Below are positions 11,034 through 22,638 of a stretch of 64,000 nt of DNA, in pieces. Below the pieces are notes generated by a model. The model ran no database searches. It was not told where the DNA came from and saw nothing but the letters and a program-made list of their open reading frames with translations. The first letter of the stretch is position 1; each line of letters begins with the position of its first letter. The position numbers were made by a program, and so were the translations under genes. The DNA is from Tetrapyrgos nigripes (lineage: Eukaryota > Basidiomycota > Agaricomycetes > Agaricales > Campanellaceae): NCBI GenBank assembly GCA_013368315.1, contig JAACJM010000001.1, positions 558,001 to 622,000 on the forward strand, in the 5' to 3' direction.

Positions 11034-12403
11034 TTATGCTGAAGATGACTGACTATCAGTGTCGATAGTTGTACTGCTCTCCACCTTTATCAATGCTTCG
11101 TCGGCTTCCCCTGGCTTCACTTCAACATCGCGAAGAAAATCATTGTCGACTATGAAACGTATGGCTTGCGACAAATTCGAGACAGTCATGCGAATCTCAG
11201 GGAGTAGTAGCTGGCGTTGAATCAGCTAAACATGATGAGGAATAAACGCACAGAACTCACGTTACGAAGAAGACTTGTTTTGGGTGCGAAAGGATTTGGT
11301 GGAGGTCTTTTAGGTTGTCGAGGTTGCCGGTTTAGGACTGGTGGTTTTGTCTCCTTAGGGGCTGGCTTTGGATCCTCAACCAAGGCGTCGGTGTTGGTTT
11401 GATGGCTAGCAATGGTGTCGACCTTTGAGGAGACCTTTGAGGAGACCACCTCCGGTTCACTGTCGTCGTCGCTGTCATCAGACAAACTAGAGTCGGCCGT
11501 ATTGGTCATGGGCAACGTCGGGGCTTGTGGTGTCGGTACAGTAGCATCATCCATAGCCTCTGGTTTGTTGATTTCTTTGCTCTGTTTCTCGTTCATGGTT
11601 CCTCTTCCTCTAAGACCAATGTCCGCAAAGCCACCTCTCCTACCACCTCTCCCTCTTCCTCGCATACCCCTTCCCCGGCCATTATTCACATGATTATCAT
11701 CTTCCACTCGTCGCCGCTTTTTAGAGAACAGACCCAGCTCCTCCGCAGTGAATTGCCCACGCGCAGTAGCTTCCTCTAGTTTACGTTTCTTCTCTTCAAC
11801 TCGCTCGCTAGTTGGCCACCGTTTTTTTCGTTCCGCGATCCATGCTTCCACTGCAGCTGGGGTATCGAGTAGGATTTTGGTTCCCTGGATAGGAATAGAT
11901 TTCCTGGACGCGTATTTGTGAACAGCCATGCATGAGACTGAACATTTGCATACGTACCCTTTGAAACTTGGATCAGCGTCCCAATCTTGTGTTTTCTTCC
12001 TCTTTTCCCATCCAGGTGGATATATCAAGTGTCGATCCATCATGTGGATCTCGACAGTTTTTGATGAACCGGTGAATGTGCAGTTTTTGTAGGTACATCG
12101 AACGTTTCCGGGTTGGTACCAGGTGGAATTTGCAGCGAATATGGATGTTTTAGGTGGTTTGGGAGCAGTAGCATATTGCAGGGTGGGCTGAGCAGCTGAA
12201 GTGTACGTAGAAGAGTATGTGTAGCCCTCAGGTGTGGTCAAAGGCTGAGGTGCATAATTTTGCATATAAGCCTGAGCATAATGAGAAGAGCAAGCCTGAG
12301 GGAAAGGATTTGCTAGCTCAGGAGGTATGCCATGAAATGCTTGGGACGTAGCGTAGGAGTTATGATTCTGAGGAGTAAAATTGGGTCGAGGTGGTAAAGG
12401 CAT
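11034..12403 (-). CDS. NUFIP1-domain zinc-finger protein (snoRNP assembly factor)
   Basis: The protein has about 440 residues and a single intron near the 3' end. The N-terminal 100 residues are Pro/Tyr/Gln-rich. A C2H2-like finger follows (CTYKNCTFTGSSKTVEIHMM). The NUFIP1 core comes next: KSIPIQGTKILLDTPAAVEA, then WIAERKKRWPTSERVEEKKR. After it stand a KKRRR nuclear-localisation type signal, an RGRGMRGRGRGG box and an acidic Ser/Asp stretch. NUFIP1/Rsa1-type proteins help R2TP and Hsp90 assemble box C/D snoRNPs, so a nucleolar role is likely. The start at 12403 is the first in-frame ATG. The C-terminal exon (RNLIQRQLLLPEIRMTVSNL) keeps the frame. It converges on the M16 gene with an 82-bp gap. 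Confidence 0.8.
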
Positions 12404-12833
12404 ACTGTATTCAAATTGTCCGTGCCAACAAAACAAAAATAGGCAAGCAGCCCTAATTACTCGCAGTATTTTTACAAACCCTACACACTAACCAGACCGA
12501 TATAATTTAGAAATATATGCATACTTTTTACTACTCATAAGCACGCGAAGACTGTACGATATAGCCAACCAATAAAAGGCCCTAGTAGTGGTTATGGGTG
12601 GAGGGGGAATAATACTTTCGAAAAGGCATGAGGGAAGCAGGATTTTGCTCAGACTAAGAGCAGCAAGATGATTTGGTGGGAAAGCGGCATATATGATCAC
12701 ATCACAGAGTGAACGACAAGGAGAAAAGAGCTCAATGTAATAAGGAGGGAAGGCTTGGTTGATGATACATCGTCAGTACGAAAGAAAAAGAAGTTGGATG
12801 GACTGGAGCAGGACGTCATCATGCTGAAGGCCT
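12404..12833. other. Intergenic region upstream of the NUFIP1-domain gene
   Basis: These 430 bp hold the promoter of the NUFIP1-domain gene and the 3' region of the KH-protein gene. I see no coding exon. Confidence 0.4.
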
Positions 12834-13954
12834 TCAGTCCTGCAATTCCTGCTGTTGCTGGGACTCGCGGCCCACTCTTCGTTCCTTTTCATTCTCGAGT
12901 TGATTGTAGAGAAGGAACAGAGCCTTTTCGTTTGCTTCGGGAGTGCCGACGATAGTGAACATCCTCTCTCCAGTTTCATCGTGCGGGGCTTTGGCGATCG
13001 ATATCTTGGAGCCGGAAAGTCTACGGATTTCGGTGATCTTGGATCCGCCGCGACCGATGATACAGCCGACCATATCTGAAGGAATGGAGATGTTCTGCGT
13101 GCGCAAGTTCGCGACAGGCTGGGAGGTGATGGAGGCCTGTTGCAGGGAGGGTGAGGTGGGAGACGGTGCGCGTCTATTATCGCCATTGCGGCGGGGACTA
13201 TTGTAAGATGGTAAACTGTTTGTAGAACGTCGATTGCCCGCCGTCCTGTCGTCAGAGCCGGGATGGTACAGCACGGTACCCGTCCCTCTTTCCCAGTCTT
13301 CGAGGAGACACTTGCCAATCTCCTCAATGGCATGACCAATAGACTCGGGGGAACCCTGCACCTCGACGATACGCTCTGTGGACTGAGAGAGCATTTCTTT
13401 AGAGGCAATCATTCGGGCGCCAGAGCCGTCCTGGATGTTTTTGATTTTGAGACCGTTGCGGCCAATGATAGTTCCCATGAGATTATGGGAGATCAGAAGA
13501 CGGATGGAGGTGTGCGACGGGGAAGGTGAAGATGTAATTGGGGAGGTGGGGTTGGACGTGACGAGCTGGTTTATTATGTGGGTGTATGCCTGCAAAAAGG
13601 GTCAGGACATGAAGTAAAGACGAGCAAGACGCGTACCTTGGCGACGTTCTCTACTGAACCAGTGATAGTGAGAACCCGCTCGTGGACACCTTGGATGACC
13701 TTGCTGACGCCAGCTTTGACGCCGGTTTGCTCGCGCAGATCAGCGACATTTCTGCCAGCCTTTCCGATGATGACACCTGCATCCTTGGTGCTGACCAGGG
13801 CACGAAGAGTGAGGGTATCCTGGGGGTTGGGGGACGGAGAGCGCGACTGCGGGGGGGAGGCTAAAAAAAGCGGGAAAAAATGAGAAAAAAAGCGGAAAAA
13901 ACAGAGAACGGCAGACAGACCATCGTCGGGCTTGTGGTCGGAGTCGGAGGGCAT
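12834..13954 (-). CDS. Triple KH-domain RNA-binding protein (PCBP/Hek2/Pbp2 type)
   Basis: About 340 residues hold three KH domains, each with its GxxG loop: IIGKAGRN in the first, IIGRNGLK in the second, IIGRGGSK in the third. The order and spacing (two close KH domains, a Ser/Pro/Arg linker, then a third) match poly(C)-binding proteins and yeast Hek2/Pbp2, which bind mRNA or telomere-associated RNA. The start at 13954 gives MPSDSDHKPDD and is followed by a polypyrimidine-rich intron around 13863-13920. That intron is open in frame, so retaining it would add about 19 residues. The second intron lies near 13590-13636. No membrane segment or signal is seen. Confidence 0.88.
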
Positions 13955-14232
13955 GGCTTGGGACTGGGGAGGAAGGGGACGGAGGGTACGGGGGGCGGTA
14001 GGGAACGTCGACGTGGGCCTGGGTGAAACTTGGCTGACTGCTACTAAAAAAGTTGCAGACCATTCTCGGCAATGCGTCGGCCGGCGTTAGATTAGTATTA
14101 TTACTCTCAAATGTCTGCTTTTTTGCCTTTCATCGTTCAACGCATGTCATATAGTGTAGTAGTCGACATATCAGTTACATGGTGCATAAGACAACGAGGC
14201 AGCAACAGAAATCCCTATTTCCTATCAGCCGT

Positions 14233-14998
14233 CTAGTAGCCAAGCTCAGTCAACTTTTGGAATGACGACGACGCGTCTGTAATCGCCTTTTGGCGCAACT
14301 TGATAGCAGCAATCTATACACACAGTCAGCAACTAGTTCAGAGCTCATTTCAAGCCCACCCACCTTGCGCTCATGGAAGGCTTGAGCTTTGATCTTCCTC
14401 TTCTCCTCAAGACGGTCCACAACGTCCTTGTAGCCCCAGCCAACCTCATGAGACAGACGCTGCAAAGGGAGAAAAATTAGAGACCGTTAATCCATAAACC
14501 AATTCTCGTTTACCTTGACCGTGCAGTATTTGCGACCCGGCTTCAACCTCAAAACTCGCAAAGCTTCTGGAACAACCATTCGTTTCTTTCGGTCATAGGG
14601 AGGAGGAACACCCTCGAAAAGCTTGAGGCGTTCAAGAGCAGCGGCACCCCGTGCAGTCTTGTGGGGAGTCATACCCCGGATAGCACGGTACAAAATCTTG
14701 GATGGGGCGCGGTGGTGGAAAGGACCGGATTTTTTGGGGTTGACAATGTGACGTTTGTGGAGGAAGTTGTGGTATCGGAGCTGCACCATTCTCTTCAGTA
14801 AAACAGATTGTCGACCAGATGAAAAAAAGCCCAACTGACTTTGTTGCGGAAGAAGCTGCCAGAGATGTTGATTTCCTCGCAACGAACAACCACAATTTTC
14901 TGCCCAGAAAGAATTTGGCTGGAGATGATCGAGGCCAGTCGACCAAGGAGGTGACCCTTGCCATCAATTACGATGGGTGTCGAGGAGAAGCTGGCCAT
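14233..14998 (-). CDS. RPL16: Cytosolic ribosomal protein uL13 (L13a/Rpl16)
   Basis: The spliced product of about 200 residues is a classic uL13 of the 60S subunit. It opens with [20 protein letters not shown], then [20 protein letters not shown], and continues with [29 protein letters not shown] and [12 protein letters not shown]. Coding exons are split by short introns. The last exon ends LTELGY. The ATG at 14998 fits the family start exactly. Upstream sequence to about 15200 looks like a 5' leader with its own intron, common for fungal ribosomal protein genes. No box C/D snoRNA was recognisable in the introns, which are only about 50 nt. Confidence 0.95.
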
Positions 14999-15318
14999 GG
15001 CGTGAGTCTGTGCATTTTGTTAGTTCCAACGAGTCCAGCAGCGACAATGAAAAAGTAGCAAACATCAGTTTGAGGTCGTTGCTGCAGAGTTACAGGGGCT
15101 TACCTTGAGGAGTGGTTTATTCCGTTACTTACCAGCGTTGAGTCAGTCAATTCGACGCGCGAGCTCTGCGTGAGAACTGTACAGTTGACATTCAAACTCA
15201 GCTAAGCCAGGCATCAGTCTAGCCCCCGTCTACTCATACTAGGCTGCTTTCAGTTTTGGCTTCATACGACTCAGAGAAACTAAAAATGTTAATTCATGAC
15301 TTTATTTGCGTACAGCCA
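14999..15318. promoter_or_regulatory. Promoter and probable intron-containing 5' leader of the uL13 gene
   Basis: This 320-bp gap lies between the uL13 start and the stop of the SMP-30 gene, both minus strand. On the minus strand, splice-like GTAAGC and GTAAGT donors are present between 15100 and 15140. No ORF stands out. Confidence 0.35.
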
Positions 15319-16560
15319 TTAGCCTGCAAAGGGGTGGCGAGGAAGCCCTTGATACTGCCCAGACAAGTCCACTACAAATAAGTCTCCCGAATTGACGTAC
15401 TTGCTTTGCCTACCGGGGTCTCCCCCAAGACATCCACAATGAGCAGAGGTGATGTAAAGCTGATCCATATTGGGTCCTACATGACAGAATTAAAGCCAAG
15501 TTGTCTACATATTCAAGCAGCTTACCTCCAAAACAACATGCAGTAACATGCAGTGCGGTCGGAATCTCTATCTCTACATCAACGCTTCCAGAGCTAGTAA
15601 ATCTCACAATACTCGACCCTCCCCACCGTGCGGACCAAATGTGTCCTTCAGTATCAACACAAAGCCCGTCGCAATAACTGTCAGCAGAGTATCCCGATTT
15701 CACGGCATCTACAAGCACACGACGATTGCTCAAATTTCCGTCATCTTCGTCGTGATCGTACGCGTAGATGAGATTATTGAATGAGTCTGTGAAATAGCTG
15801 CAAGAATATTAGTCCGAGTCTGCTGGTACTCGAAAACAAATCTTGCTGACCAGGTTTTTTCGTCTGGACTCCACCCAATTCCATTTGAGTCCTGGTTCTT
15901 GTGAGCTTCTTCCTCATGTGATTCAGTACTATCCACTCACCGTGAATGGACCTTCGTCTACGACGACGCAACTGCTGTCAGAAGGGTCGAATCTCCAGAG
16001 TTTTCCGGGGACCGTTCGATCTGCTGACTGGACCGTACCCGCAAAATAACGCCCTCGAGAATCGCAAGCTCCGTCATTGAAGCGGATCATGGCTGCATCT
16101 TTCTCGGGCAAAGGCTTCGAGAGATATTGCACAGACGGTGCTGATTCTAATAAGGCAAATCCTTGGGATGTTGTACAAGCCAGCTAGACACTGCTCAGTA
16201 CGCGCATCGTTTGGCCACAGTACAAAGATACAAACCCCAGCCTGGTTTTGTCTGAGCGCAAGACTCGTAATGGGCACCGAATACGAATCAACTGTGAGCT
16301 CATGGGTAACGGTGTCGAAGTGAAAGACCTAAGTTGATCTGAGCCACACCAGAATAGTGGTAGAGTTGCAGAGCTACAAGTACCTTTTTCTCAACGATAT
16401 CAACGAAATGAAGATGCTTGGTCTCCGAGTCATAGATAGGCCCTAAAACGAGTCAAATACACATCGCGACAGTTGACTAGGGTAGGTGACCTTCGCCAAG
16501 AGTGCACCCAACTTTAAGCAGAGGTTCATGAACCACAATCTTCTTGGGAGGAAACAGCAT
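15319..16560 (-). CDS. SMP-30/regucalcin/gluconolactonase-family protein
   Basis: After removal of about seven short introns, the protein has roughly 290 residues and a six-bladed propeller pattern of the SMP-30 family. Hallmarks are LGEGPIYD near residue 20 (metal-binding Glu), FNDGACDSRGRYFAGT, NGIGWSPDEKTCYFTDS and YCDGLCVDTEGHIWSARWGG, followed by CCFGG and LYITSA. The family hydrolyses sugar lactones such as gluconolactone using a divalent metal; the substrate here is not known. There is no signal peptide, so it should be cytosolic. The start at 16560 gives MLFPPKKIVVHEPLL. It follows the acyl carrier protein gene in the same direction. Confidence 0.88.
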
Positions 16561-16864
16561 TGATGTCTTAGTTGAAGTGAAAAGAGTCGAATATTGTGAT
16601 TGTAGACGCTACGAGATGGTGGACAAATTGTAACATAGCTTATATCCAAATCGTCATTTTAAATCGCCGAGATTCGGATAAAAAAACTGTCTAGAATTTT
16701 GCCTATCTGGACAAAAAGCATACCTGACCTTTCCCCTGAAGGAAATGACCATCCTGATTCCCGGAAGATATGCCTGAGGAAATAAACCAAATACACTATG
16801 TACGGCGATTTCCGCAGAACCCAGCGAATTATTGAGCTTTGGGGCATATGAGAACACAAGTGGA

Positions 16865-17404
16865 TTACATGTAGGGTCCGAATAGCTCACCTGCTGGTGT
16901 TTTGGAGACATAGTCAATAGCTAGAAGAAGAGGAATTTGAATTGATATCCAGGTTGAAGTCCATTGAGAACACACCTTGCTGCACAGTCTGTATTTCATC
17001 TGCTTCTGCGTCAGGAATTTCAATGGCAAACTCCTGGGGAAGGAATTACAAAAAGAGATTGAATAACAGCTCAAGCGAATAATACCTCTTCTACTGCCAT
17101 GACCACTTCGACAGCGTCAAGACTGTCAAGACCAAGGTCTTTTGAGAAGGAGGCAGACGTAGTTAACTAGAGAAAGCATAGATTCAGATTCAGAATACAC
17201 GCGATACAAACGGGAAGAACACACCTTGGATTGGTCGACTTTCTCGAAACCCTTCAAGACATCCAATACACGCGACTCGATGTTGTCCTTGGACAGACCA
17301 GCTGGTGCGGAATAGGCAGCTCGAAGAGGGAGCTGGGTGGTTGTGCGTGACACCCTGCAAGCACGGGAAAAGACAGGCGCTGTTCTTGCTGCAAGACGGA
17401 ACAT
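16865..17404 (-). CDS. ACP1: Mitochondrial acyl carrier protein
   Basis: The protein of about 123 residues begins with a mitochondrial-type presequence (MFRLAARTAPVFSRACRVSR). It then holds a standard ACP: KDNIESRVLDVLKGFEKVD, and FSKDLGLDSLDAVEVVMAVE with the phosphopantetheine-bearing Ser in DSLD. It should carry acyl chains for mitochondrial type II fatty acid synthesis and lipoate, and acts as a complex I subunit in many fungi. The glycine cleavage H protein of this window needs that lipoate. The reading ends AIDYVSKTPAGELFGPYM. A GTGAGC donor after PAG offers an alternative last exon near 16,700-16,773, so the C-terminus is uncertain. Confidence 0.9.
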
Positions 17405-18535
17405 GGTGATGACTGAGGATGTTGAGGACGACCACGAAATTTCGCTATGTCACTGGCGGAGTTTGAAATTTGCAATGGGTTTGACGCGTTGCACCGAAAA
17501 ACTTGGTCTCCTTACATTCCCCTTGCCCGTTTCCACTGCACTTGACGCGTTTTACAGTGTCCAAAAACATGGATTCTGTACTACTTGCTGTACATGTGAA
17601 GTGTGAGCTTGCAACGGTCTTGAGTAGCAGCGGACCGGGGCGCACCTGATGACGAGTCCGCTGACTAATAGTAATTGCTTCACTTCATTTTTTTTCTCCG
17701 TTCGGCGTTAGTCGTCTGTCAACCGAAGAGTGTCGGGATGTATCGTCAGTCTGGATACTCGAGACTATCTGTCAACGAGGGCATCTTCATGGCTGCAGGA
17801 TATTAATCTTTTGCTCCACTCGTTCTGCGACTCTTCTGCTGAAAAGTCGGTCTCCCAATTGAGAAGGCCGGAGTTATTTTTCCGTTTGAGCTGGAAGAGG
17901 CTATTATTACTGCTGGTTCACGTCTTCTTCCCCGAGCGAGTTGGCATGGGAGAGGGTTGCCGTATCGAACCTGGGGAATCAAATTTCTCCCTTCAATGAA
18001 AGTATGGAGCACTAGCCGTAGAATCACTCTGTGAAAGCCCGCTGTGCGCCCTCTATTCCCCCGTTATTTAAGTAATGAGCTGTCCATTTTTTGAACAGCC
18101 CTCTCGATTCTCAGCTTCCAGAAATTCGAACCATTGGACTCTATTCCTCTTCACTCAGGTGACATTCTCTCACTGCTGCCCTCTCGATTCTGTCCCCCAA
18201 TTCCTGGTGCTCTAGTCTTTTTTTTTCAGCTCGTGCTATCCTCGAGTTGCCACTGTTCTTCGCTTTGCTAGCGACTCACTCCGCTCAGTTCCCCTACTCC
18301 GCAGTGGCCGCTACCTCTTGACTTGTGGTGTTCCTGTATCAGGCTGTCGGTTGTCCTTTTCACAGTTCGGCATCTAGCAAAGCTACCTTCTCGTTTGCTT
18401 TTCACTCCCAACCCTGGTGCCCGAGAACTTACTGTGGCGCACTTTTGCGAACATTCTCAGGCACACCCATAGAAGATACTGTAAGTGTATAACCCCCTTT
18501 TTTACATTGCTCGATCAGTAATATGGTCCCTTCAG
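17405..18535. other. Promoters and pyrimidine-rich 5' leader region
   Basis: The left part holds the ACP promoter. From about 18080 to 18480 the plus strand is unusually C/T-rich without an ATG, which fits a long 5' leader of the gene that follows. It includes a direct repeat of GCCCTCTCGATTCT near 18098 and 18177. A probable leader intron runs 18481-18535 (GTAAGTG to CCTTCAG). Confidence 0.4.
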
Positions 18536-19716
18536 ACGCAAGACAAGCCACCGACCAAAAAATCGAAAACTAAGCAAGTCAATAAGGAATCTGCCGCTCA
18601 CGTTAAGGCCCTTTTTGTACACACGTCGGGGCTGGCACCATCATCAACATTACCCAATCCCGGCTCGTTTGCAATAAATTCTTTCAACAATAGTCATGAA
18701 ACATGTCCAGGAGACCAAAATACCAATTTTTCCTCTTCATCCGTCAATGAGAAAGCATTGACCACATCTGCGTCCTCTTCCAGAAACTCGATGGACATGA
18801 ATCCCACCACCAGTTCGATGGCTTTTGACGTCGATTCTGTCGTCTACCCTACAGTCAAACAGTCTGTTCCATTACTATCCTCTCTGTCTCTTGGGAAGAA
18901 CATAACCATCAAAGAGCCTAGTGATGAGCCGATGGAAGCACTCGTTCGTGCAGCAAGCGGAATGAACATGGGTCAGGCCGACGAGCCTGTGTCAACGACC
19001 AATTCAGCCGCCAAGGTTGAAGACAGCGACGATGTTAGCTGTAAGGAACCTATGTTCTCATTTGGAAGCTGCTCAAGTGGACGCGAGTCTGGAGCAAGCA
19101 ACTGTTTGTAGGTTGTACTGGCTCGTTTTTCGATTCAAGCTAACGTTTACCTAGTAAAGGAATTTGTGCAAAGACCGGAAATTTACGCAGACCCCGAATT
19201 GCTCGAAATTGTCCCAAATATTCGCTAGCATAGGTTTACAGCTGCCTCCGTTAGGGGAGTTTGCATTGTCAGAAGAACCGGGAAGATTTTGTCGTGCGTG
19301 ATTGCGTTCTTCTTTATATTGCGTTGTCGCCAATCCTTTACCACTAGGAATCTGAGCCGCCTGAAGGAGCTCGATGCCGGAAAAATAAATGTCTTGCACG
19401 GTGACAGAAATTTTGTGAGGATTGTATTGAGGTAGAGGAATCAGTTTCTACACTCAGGCCGGACCGCGACCAGAACTTGGAGCATATGCCATTTCAACTA
19501 TATCGATCAGAAACTGGAATATTATCGTGCGCCCTTCCTACGTCAGATCATTTTTGACATGGTGGTCAGTGAGTTATTCTTGTCGTTGCCGTTAAAATTC
19601 GTTTGCATGTGTCTGAAGTCGAGGTACTTACCCCAGCTCGTATGGACATTGTGTACAAGAATGCCGAAAATAACAAAGCTTGGGAGGCCTTGTTCGCGGA
19701 GGAGGAGTGGGAGTAG
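18536..19716 (+). CDS. Unresolved multi-exon gene of unknown function
   Basis: An exon from 18536 reads open for about 190 residues. It is basic at first (KPPTKKSKTKQ) and then Ser/Thr/Asn-rich and low in complexity. Smaller stretches downstream look coding but lie in different frames: KLSQIFASIGLQLPPLGEFA near 19200, RLKELDAGKINVLHGDRNF near 19360, YIDQKLEYYRAPFLRQIIFD near 19500 and RMDIVYKNAENNKAWEALFA near 19640, followed by EEEWE and a stop at 19714. Short introns with plausible GT-AG borders could join some of them, but I could not find one consistent path or a good start codon. The first in-frame ATG is near 18790. No family is recognised. A hidden base error may be part of the problem. 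Confidence 0.35.
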
Positions 19717-20160
19717 GACCTCATGTGTTTCTTTGCAGCTGTCGGTTGTTGGAGGCCACCTACCCCATCCTTCTCGCAGTCGCAGTCTGCACCACCGACG
19801 GCGCACATTTTTTCCACAGAGACCACAGACCATACTGACTCAGACAAACTCTCTGGTTCTTTTGACCAACCTACGATTCGAAACCAGATTAGTTGATTCA
19901 GATAAGCTCACGTAGTAGATTCCAATGCATGTCTCGAAGATAGAAAATTTTAGACTTTGAGGAGGATTTACATACAAAAGTATTCAGGGCACGTATAAGT
20001 GTATGCCTTTTGATGGCTTCGTTGCGTGGGAGCATCACAAAGGAGCGCGTCTACCAAATCCGCTTGTCCCAGGACTCCCACTCGGGGACGTGTTTTTTCT
20101 CTCTTCCCTTCTTCCAACTTCCTTCTCCGCTCACTCTGTGGGCTGCGTGCGTGCGCCGCT
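19717..20160. other. Intergenic region upstream of mitochondrial bL17 gene
   Basis: These 444 bp probably hold the promoter of the bL17m gene. Plus- and minus-strand ORFs here are short and have no protein-like pattern. Confidence 0.35.
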
Positions 20161-21168
20161 ATGAAGCATGGTGTCGCGTTTCGCAAGTTTTCGCGTCCGA
20201 CGGCGCACAGAATGCTGATGTTGCGGTGAGTAAATCCTCATTTTTCTTCTTGACTCGTTCTCAGTCTTTGTATGCAGAAACTTGGTCACGTCCCTCTTTG
20301 AACACGAACAAATCAAGACTACTCTTCCCAAGGCCAGAGATGCTGCTAGGTTAGCAGAGAAGGTGCGTAGTTTCGCAACAAGATCTGTTTCAAACACTCA
20401 AACTCCTGCCAGATCATCACCTTGGGCAAGAGAGGTGACTTATCCGCTCAGGCCCGTGCATCCTCATTCCTTCTCAAGCCCAGCTTGCTACCCAAACTAT
20501 TTGGCATATTCGCCCAGCGCTACGCCGAGAGACCAGGTGGTTATACCCGTATCCACAAGTTTGGAAATCGTCCTGGAGATAATGCTCCAAATGCCATTCT
20601 CGAGCTTGTCGACAACCCCAAAGACCTTCGTTTTGAGATGACTAGTCGTGCAGTTGGATGGGAGTTACTCAAGGAAAAAATGAAGGCGCACAAGCCCATG
20701 AGTGTTGTCAGGTCTGGTCTACAAGGAACCCAGCAGGTCGTTGAGTCGGAGCGAAAGATCAAGTTTGGAGAAGCTGGAGGCATACTAAGGCCGGCAACAC
20801 GGTGGAATTTGCAAAAGGTTTTACGGTTCAGGAATCCAGATGCTTCGCTCAAGTTGAGCGAGAACGCGATGAATCATGCGGTATGTTTGTTCTCTCTTCT
20901 ATCCTTGTACGCGATGCCAGCCTTGTTTGGTTCTTAGGACCGATTAATGCTTACTCCATGGGCATCCAAGAAGATGTTCGATGAGACGGACAAGCAATCG
21001 AAACCCGGCAATGAGGAAGCACCCCTCAAAGCTGGGCAATTAGCTCCTGGAGATACAAGGAGTGCTCTTCATCTCGCGCAGGGAGCTCTTGGACACCAGA
21101 AGCCTCCGCCGCGAACACCCGTTCTGACCATGAATTATTTACTTGGAAGGAAGCCTAGAAAAGTATAA
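20161..21168 (+). CDS. MRPL8: Mitochondrial large-subunit ribosomal protein bL17m
   Basis: The spliced product has about 280 residues. The first 110 match bacterial L17: MKHGVAFRKFSRPTAHRMLM, LVTSLFEHEQIKTTLPKARD, then ERPGGYTRIHKFGNRPGDNA and APNAILELVD. A fungal extension of about 170 residues follows (FEMTSRAVGWELLKEKM and on), ending RKPRKV. It should sit at the exit-tunnel side of the mitochondrial large ribosomal subunit. Introns occur at 20226 on (GTGAGTAA to TATGCAG), after AEK (GTGCGTAG to TGCCAG) and near the 3' end. The ATG at 20161 gives the canonical L17 start, with no separate presequence. Confidence 0.9.
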
Positions 21169-21981
21169 TATTTTTCCTCTAGATATTCTACTTGCTCTTA
21201 GCAATCATAATCTTTTGCAAGTCTAACCCGAACTGTTATTATGGTTTCTCTTCGACGTGTTGGGATCTACTTGGAACAAGATCTTTAGGACCCTGCTACA
21301 CGTTTTATTGTATCTTCAATCGATTCATGCCAATACTAGACCCTCAATGACAGCACGTCAGTACTTCAGTACTGGCATGTGCTGCAGACGTCCATTGTTG
21401 TAGCTAGAGACGCATCACAGCAAAAAGTCCCGTAAACTGTATTTGACAATAACGTGGGGAGACACTGGCTGCAGAGAGGGTACATAGATCTCCGTCGGTA
21501 GTCTCTGAGTACCCTTCCTGTCACTGACAATAGGAAGTAAATTGTAACTATATGCCGTCCAAGTTCACGGTCAGACCCAAGAATAGGTGCGAATCAGCCT
21601 GCACCAGGGGTTGGCATCTGCTTCAATACGCACAGCTGGTGAAGGTTAATGGTGACAAGGACAGCTCAATTGTCAAATGTGCGTGGTTCGCAGGGAATGG
21701 TTTCACAACGAGGACTGTCGTCACACTAGCTGCTGGAGAGTTGACCTGGTCAAAAGGACATTACACAGTAACGAACACATAACATTGACAATTTGGCGAG
21801 GCTATCACGGTTCGATTAAGAATAGGGTATAGACGATTGTCATTAAGCAGTGTGTAGATTCCAATTCTCGTAAAACTTCGTCGACATTCGTAAGCAAGCA
21901 GCCTTGGAAAGCAACCTTTAGTAAAACTGATATATAAAACATTTTACAGGAAGGCTCACAAAAACCCCGAGTCATCAAGAA
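21169..21981. other. Intergenic region with one weak short ORF
   Basis: No convincing gene lies in these 813 bp. A 76-residue plus-strand ORF at 21552-21782 (start MPSKFTVRPKN, end KGHYTVTNT) is the only one of note. It lacks a recognisable family, so it is not called. Confidence 0.4.
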
Positions 21982-22409
21982 TCATTCCAGATACATAGAT
22001 ATCTTGTAGTCGCGCCATAGTCGATCTACTACCACGCCGTCAATAGGCAGTGAAGGATCCCGGTAGAGAGAGTTGGGGCATGCAAATAGGTTGGAAATAT
22101 TGCATTGAATGTCCCTCCATGACCGTGCCCTTCAAGTGAGCATTAGAAAAAGCAGTTCACGTCTGTGAATAAACCAAGCGCTCACCTTACATTGGCTACT
22201 TTGTAGAAGGAAGATGACTGTCCGCCAGTTTTCACGGCATAACGGTAGACAGAGCCAGAATCCAATATCAGAGTCAGTTTTTCAGAAGGGTCTAGAAGAA
22301 CGGCATTGGAATTTTGTCCATATTCCTGCGCCAGTTGGATTGACACGGCAGCGCTGGTGTCGTTGGAAAAATCAAGGAGGATTTCATAGCTCTGGACATG
22401 TGAGGGCAT
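21982..22409 (-). CDS. Small protein of unknown function
   Basis: Two exons encode about 123 residues. The first exon, MPSHVQSYEILLDFSNDTSA, continues with VLLDPSEKLTLILDSGSVYR and ends FYKVANVR. An intron (GTGAGCG to CTTGAAG) leads to a second exon with SWRDIQCNISNLFACP and YRDPSLPIDG, ending ISMYLE. The alternating hydrophobic pattern suggests a beta-rich, single-domain cytosolic protein without signal or membrane segment. I do not recognise the family. The splice joins keep the frame and both exons look coding, so the gene itself is fairly sure. Confidence 0.65.
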
Positions 22410-22638
22410 GAGGCTATTGAGGACGTGCTTTCAAGGAGTGACAGACGGGATGGGAAGAGGGCTAAGAGAGCCGGATTGGGTACAGATATGCTACCGAGCT
22501 GCTTTTGTTGAGGTTGCGAGAAGAAGACCCCTTAGAGGATACAGAAGCATCAGACAATTGGTGGCTGACCGGAGTACAATTTTGGCCAGCTCTTATTGTT
22601 CCCCTTGCTGAATACACGAGGCACTTTGTCATCTCATC

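Noticed and set aside
21552..21782. 76-residue plus-strand ORF
   Set aside because: No family, no splice partner and no clear promoter; length is within chance for this region.
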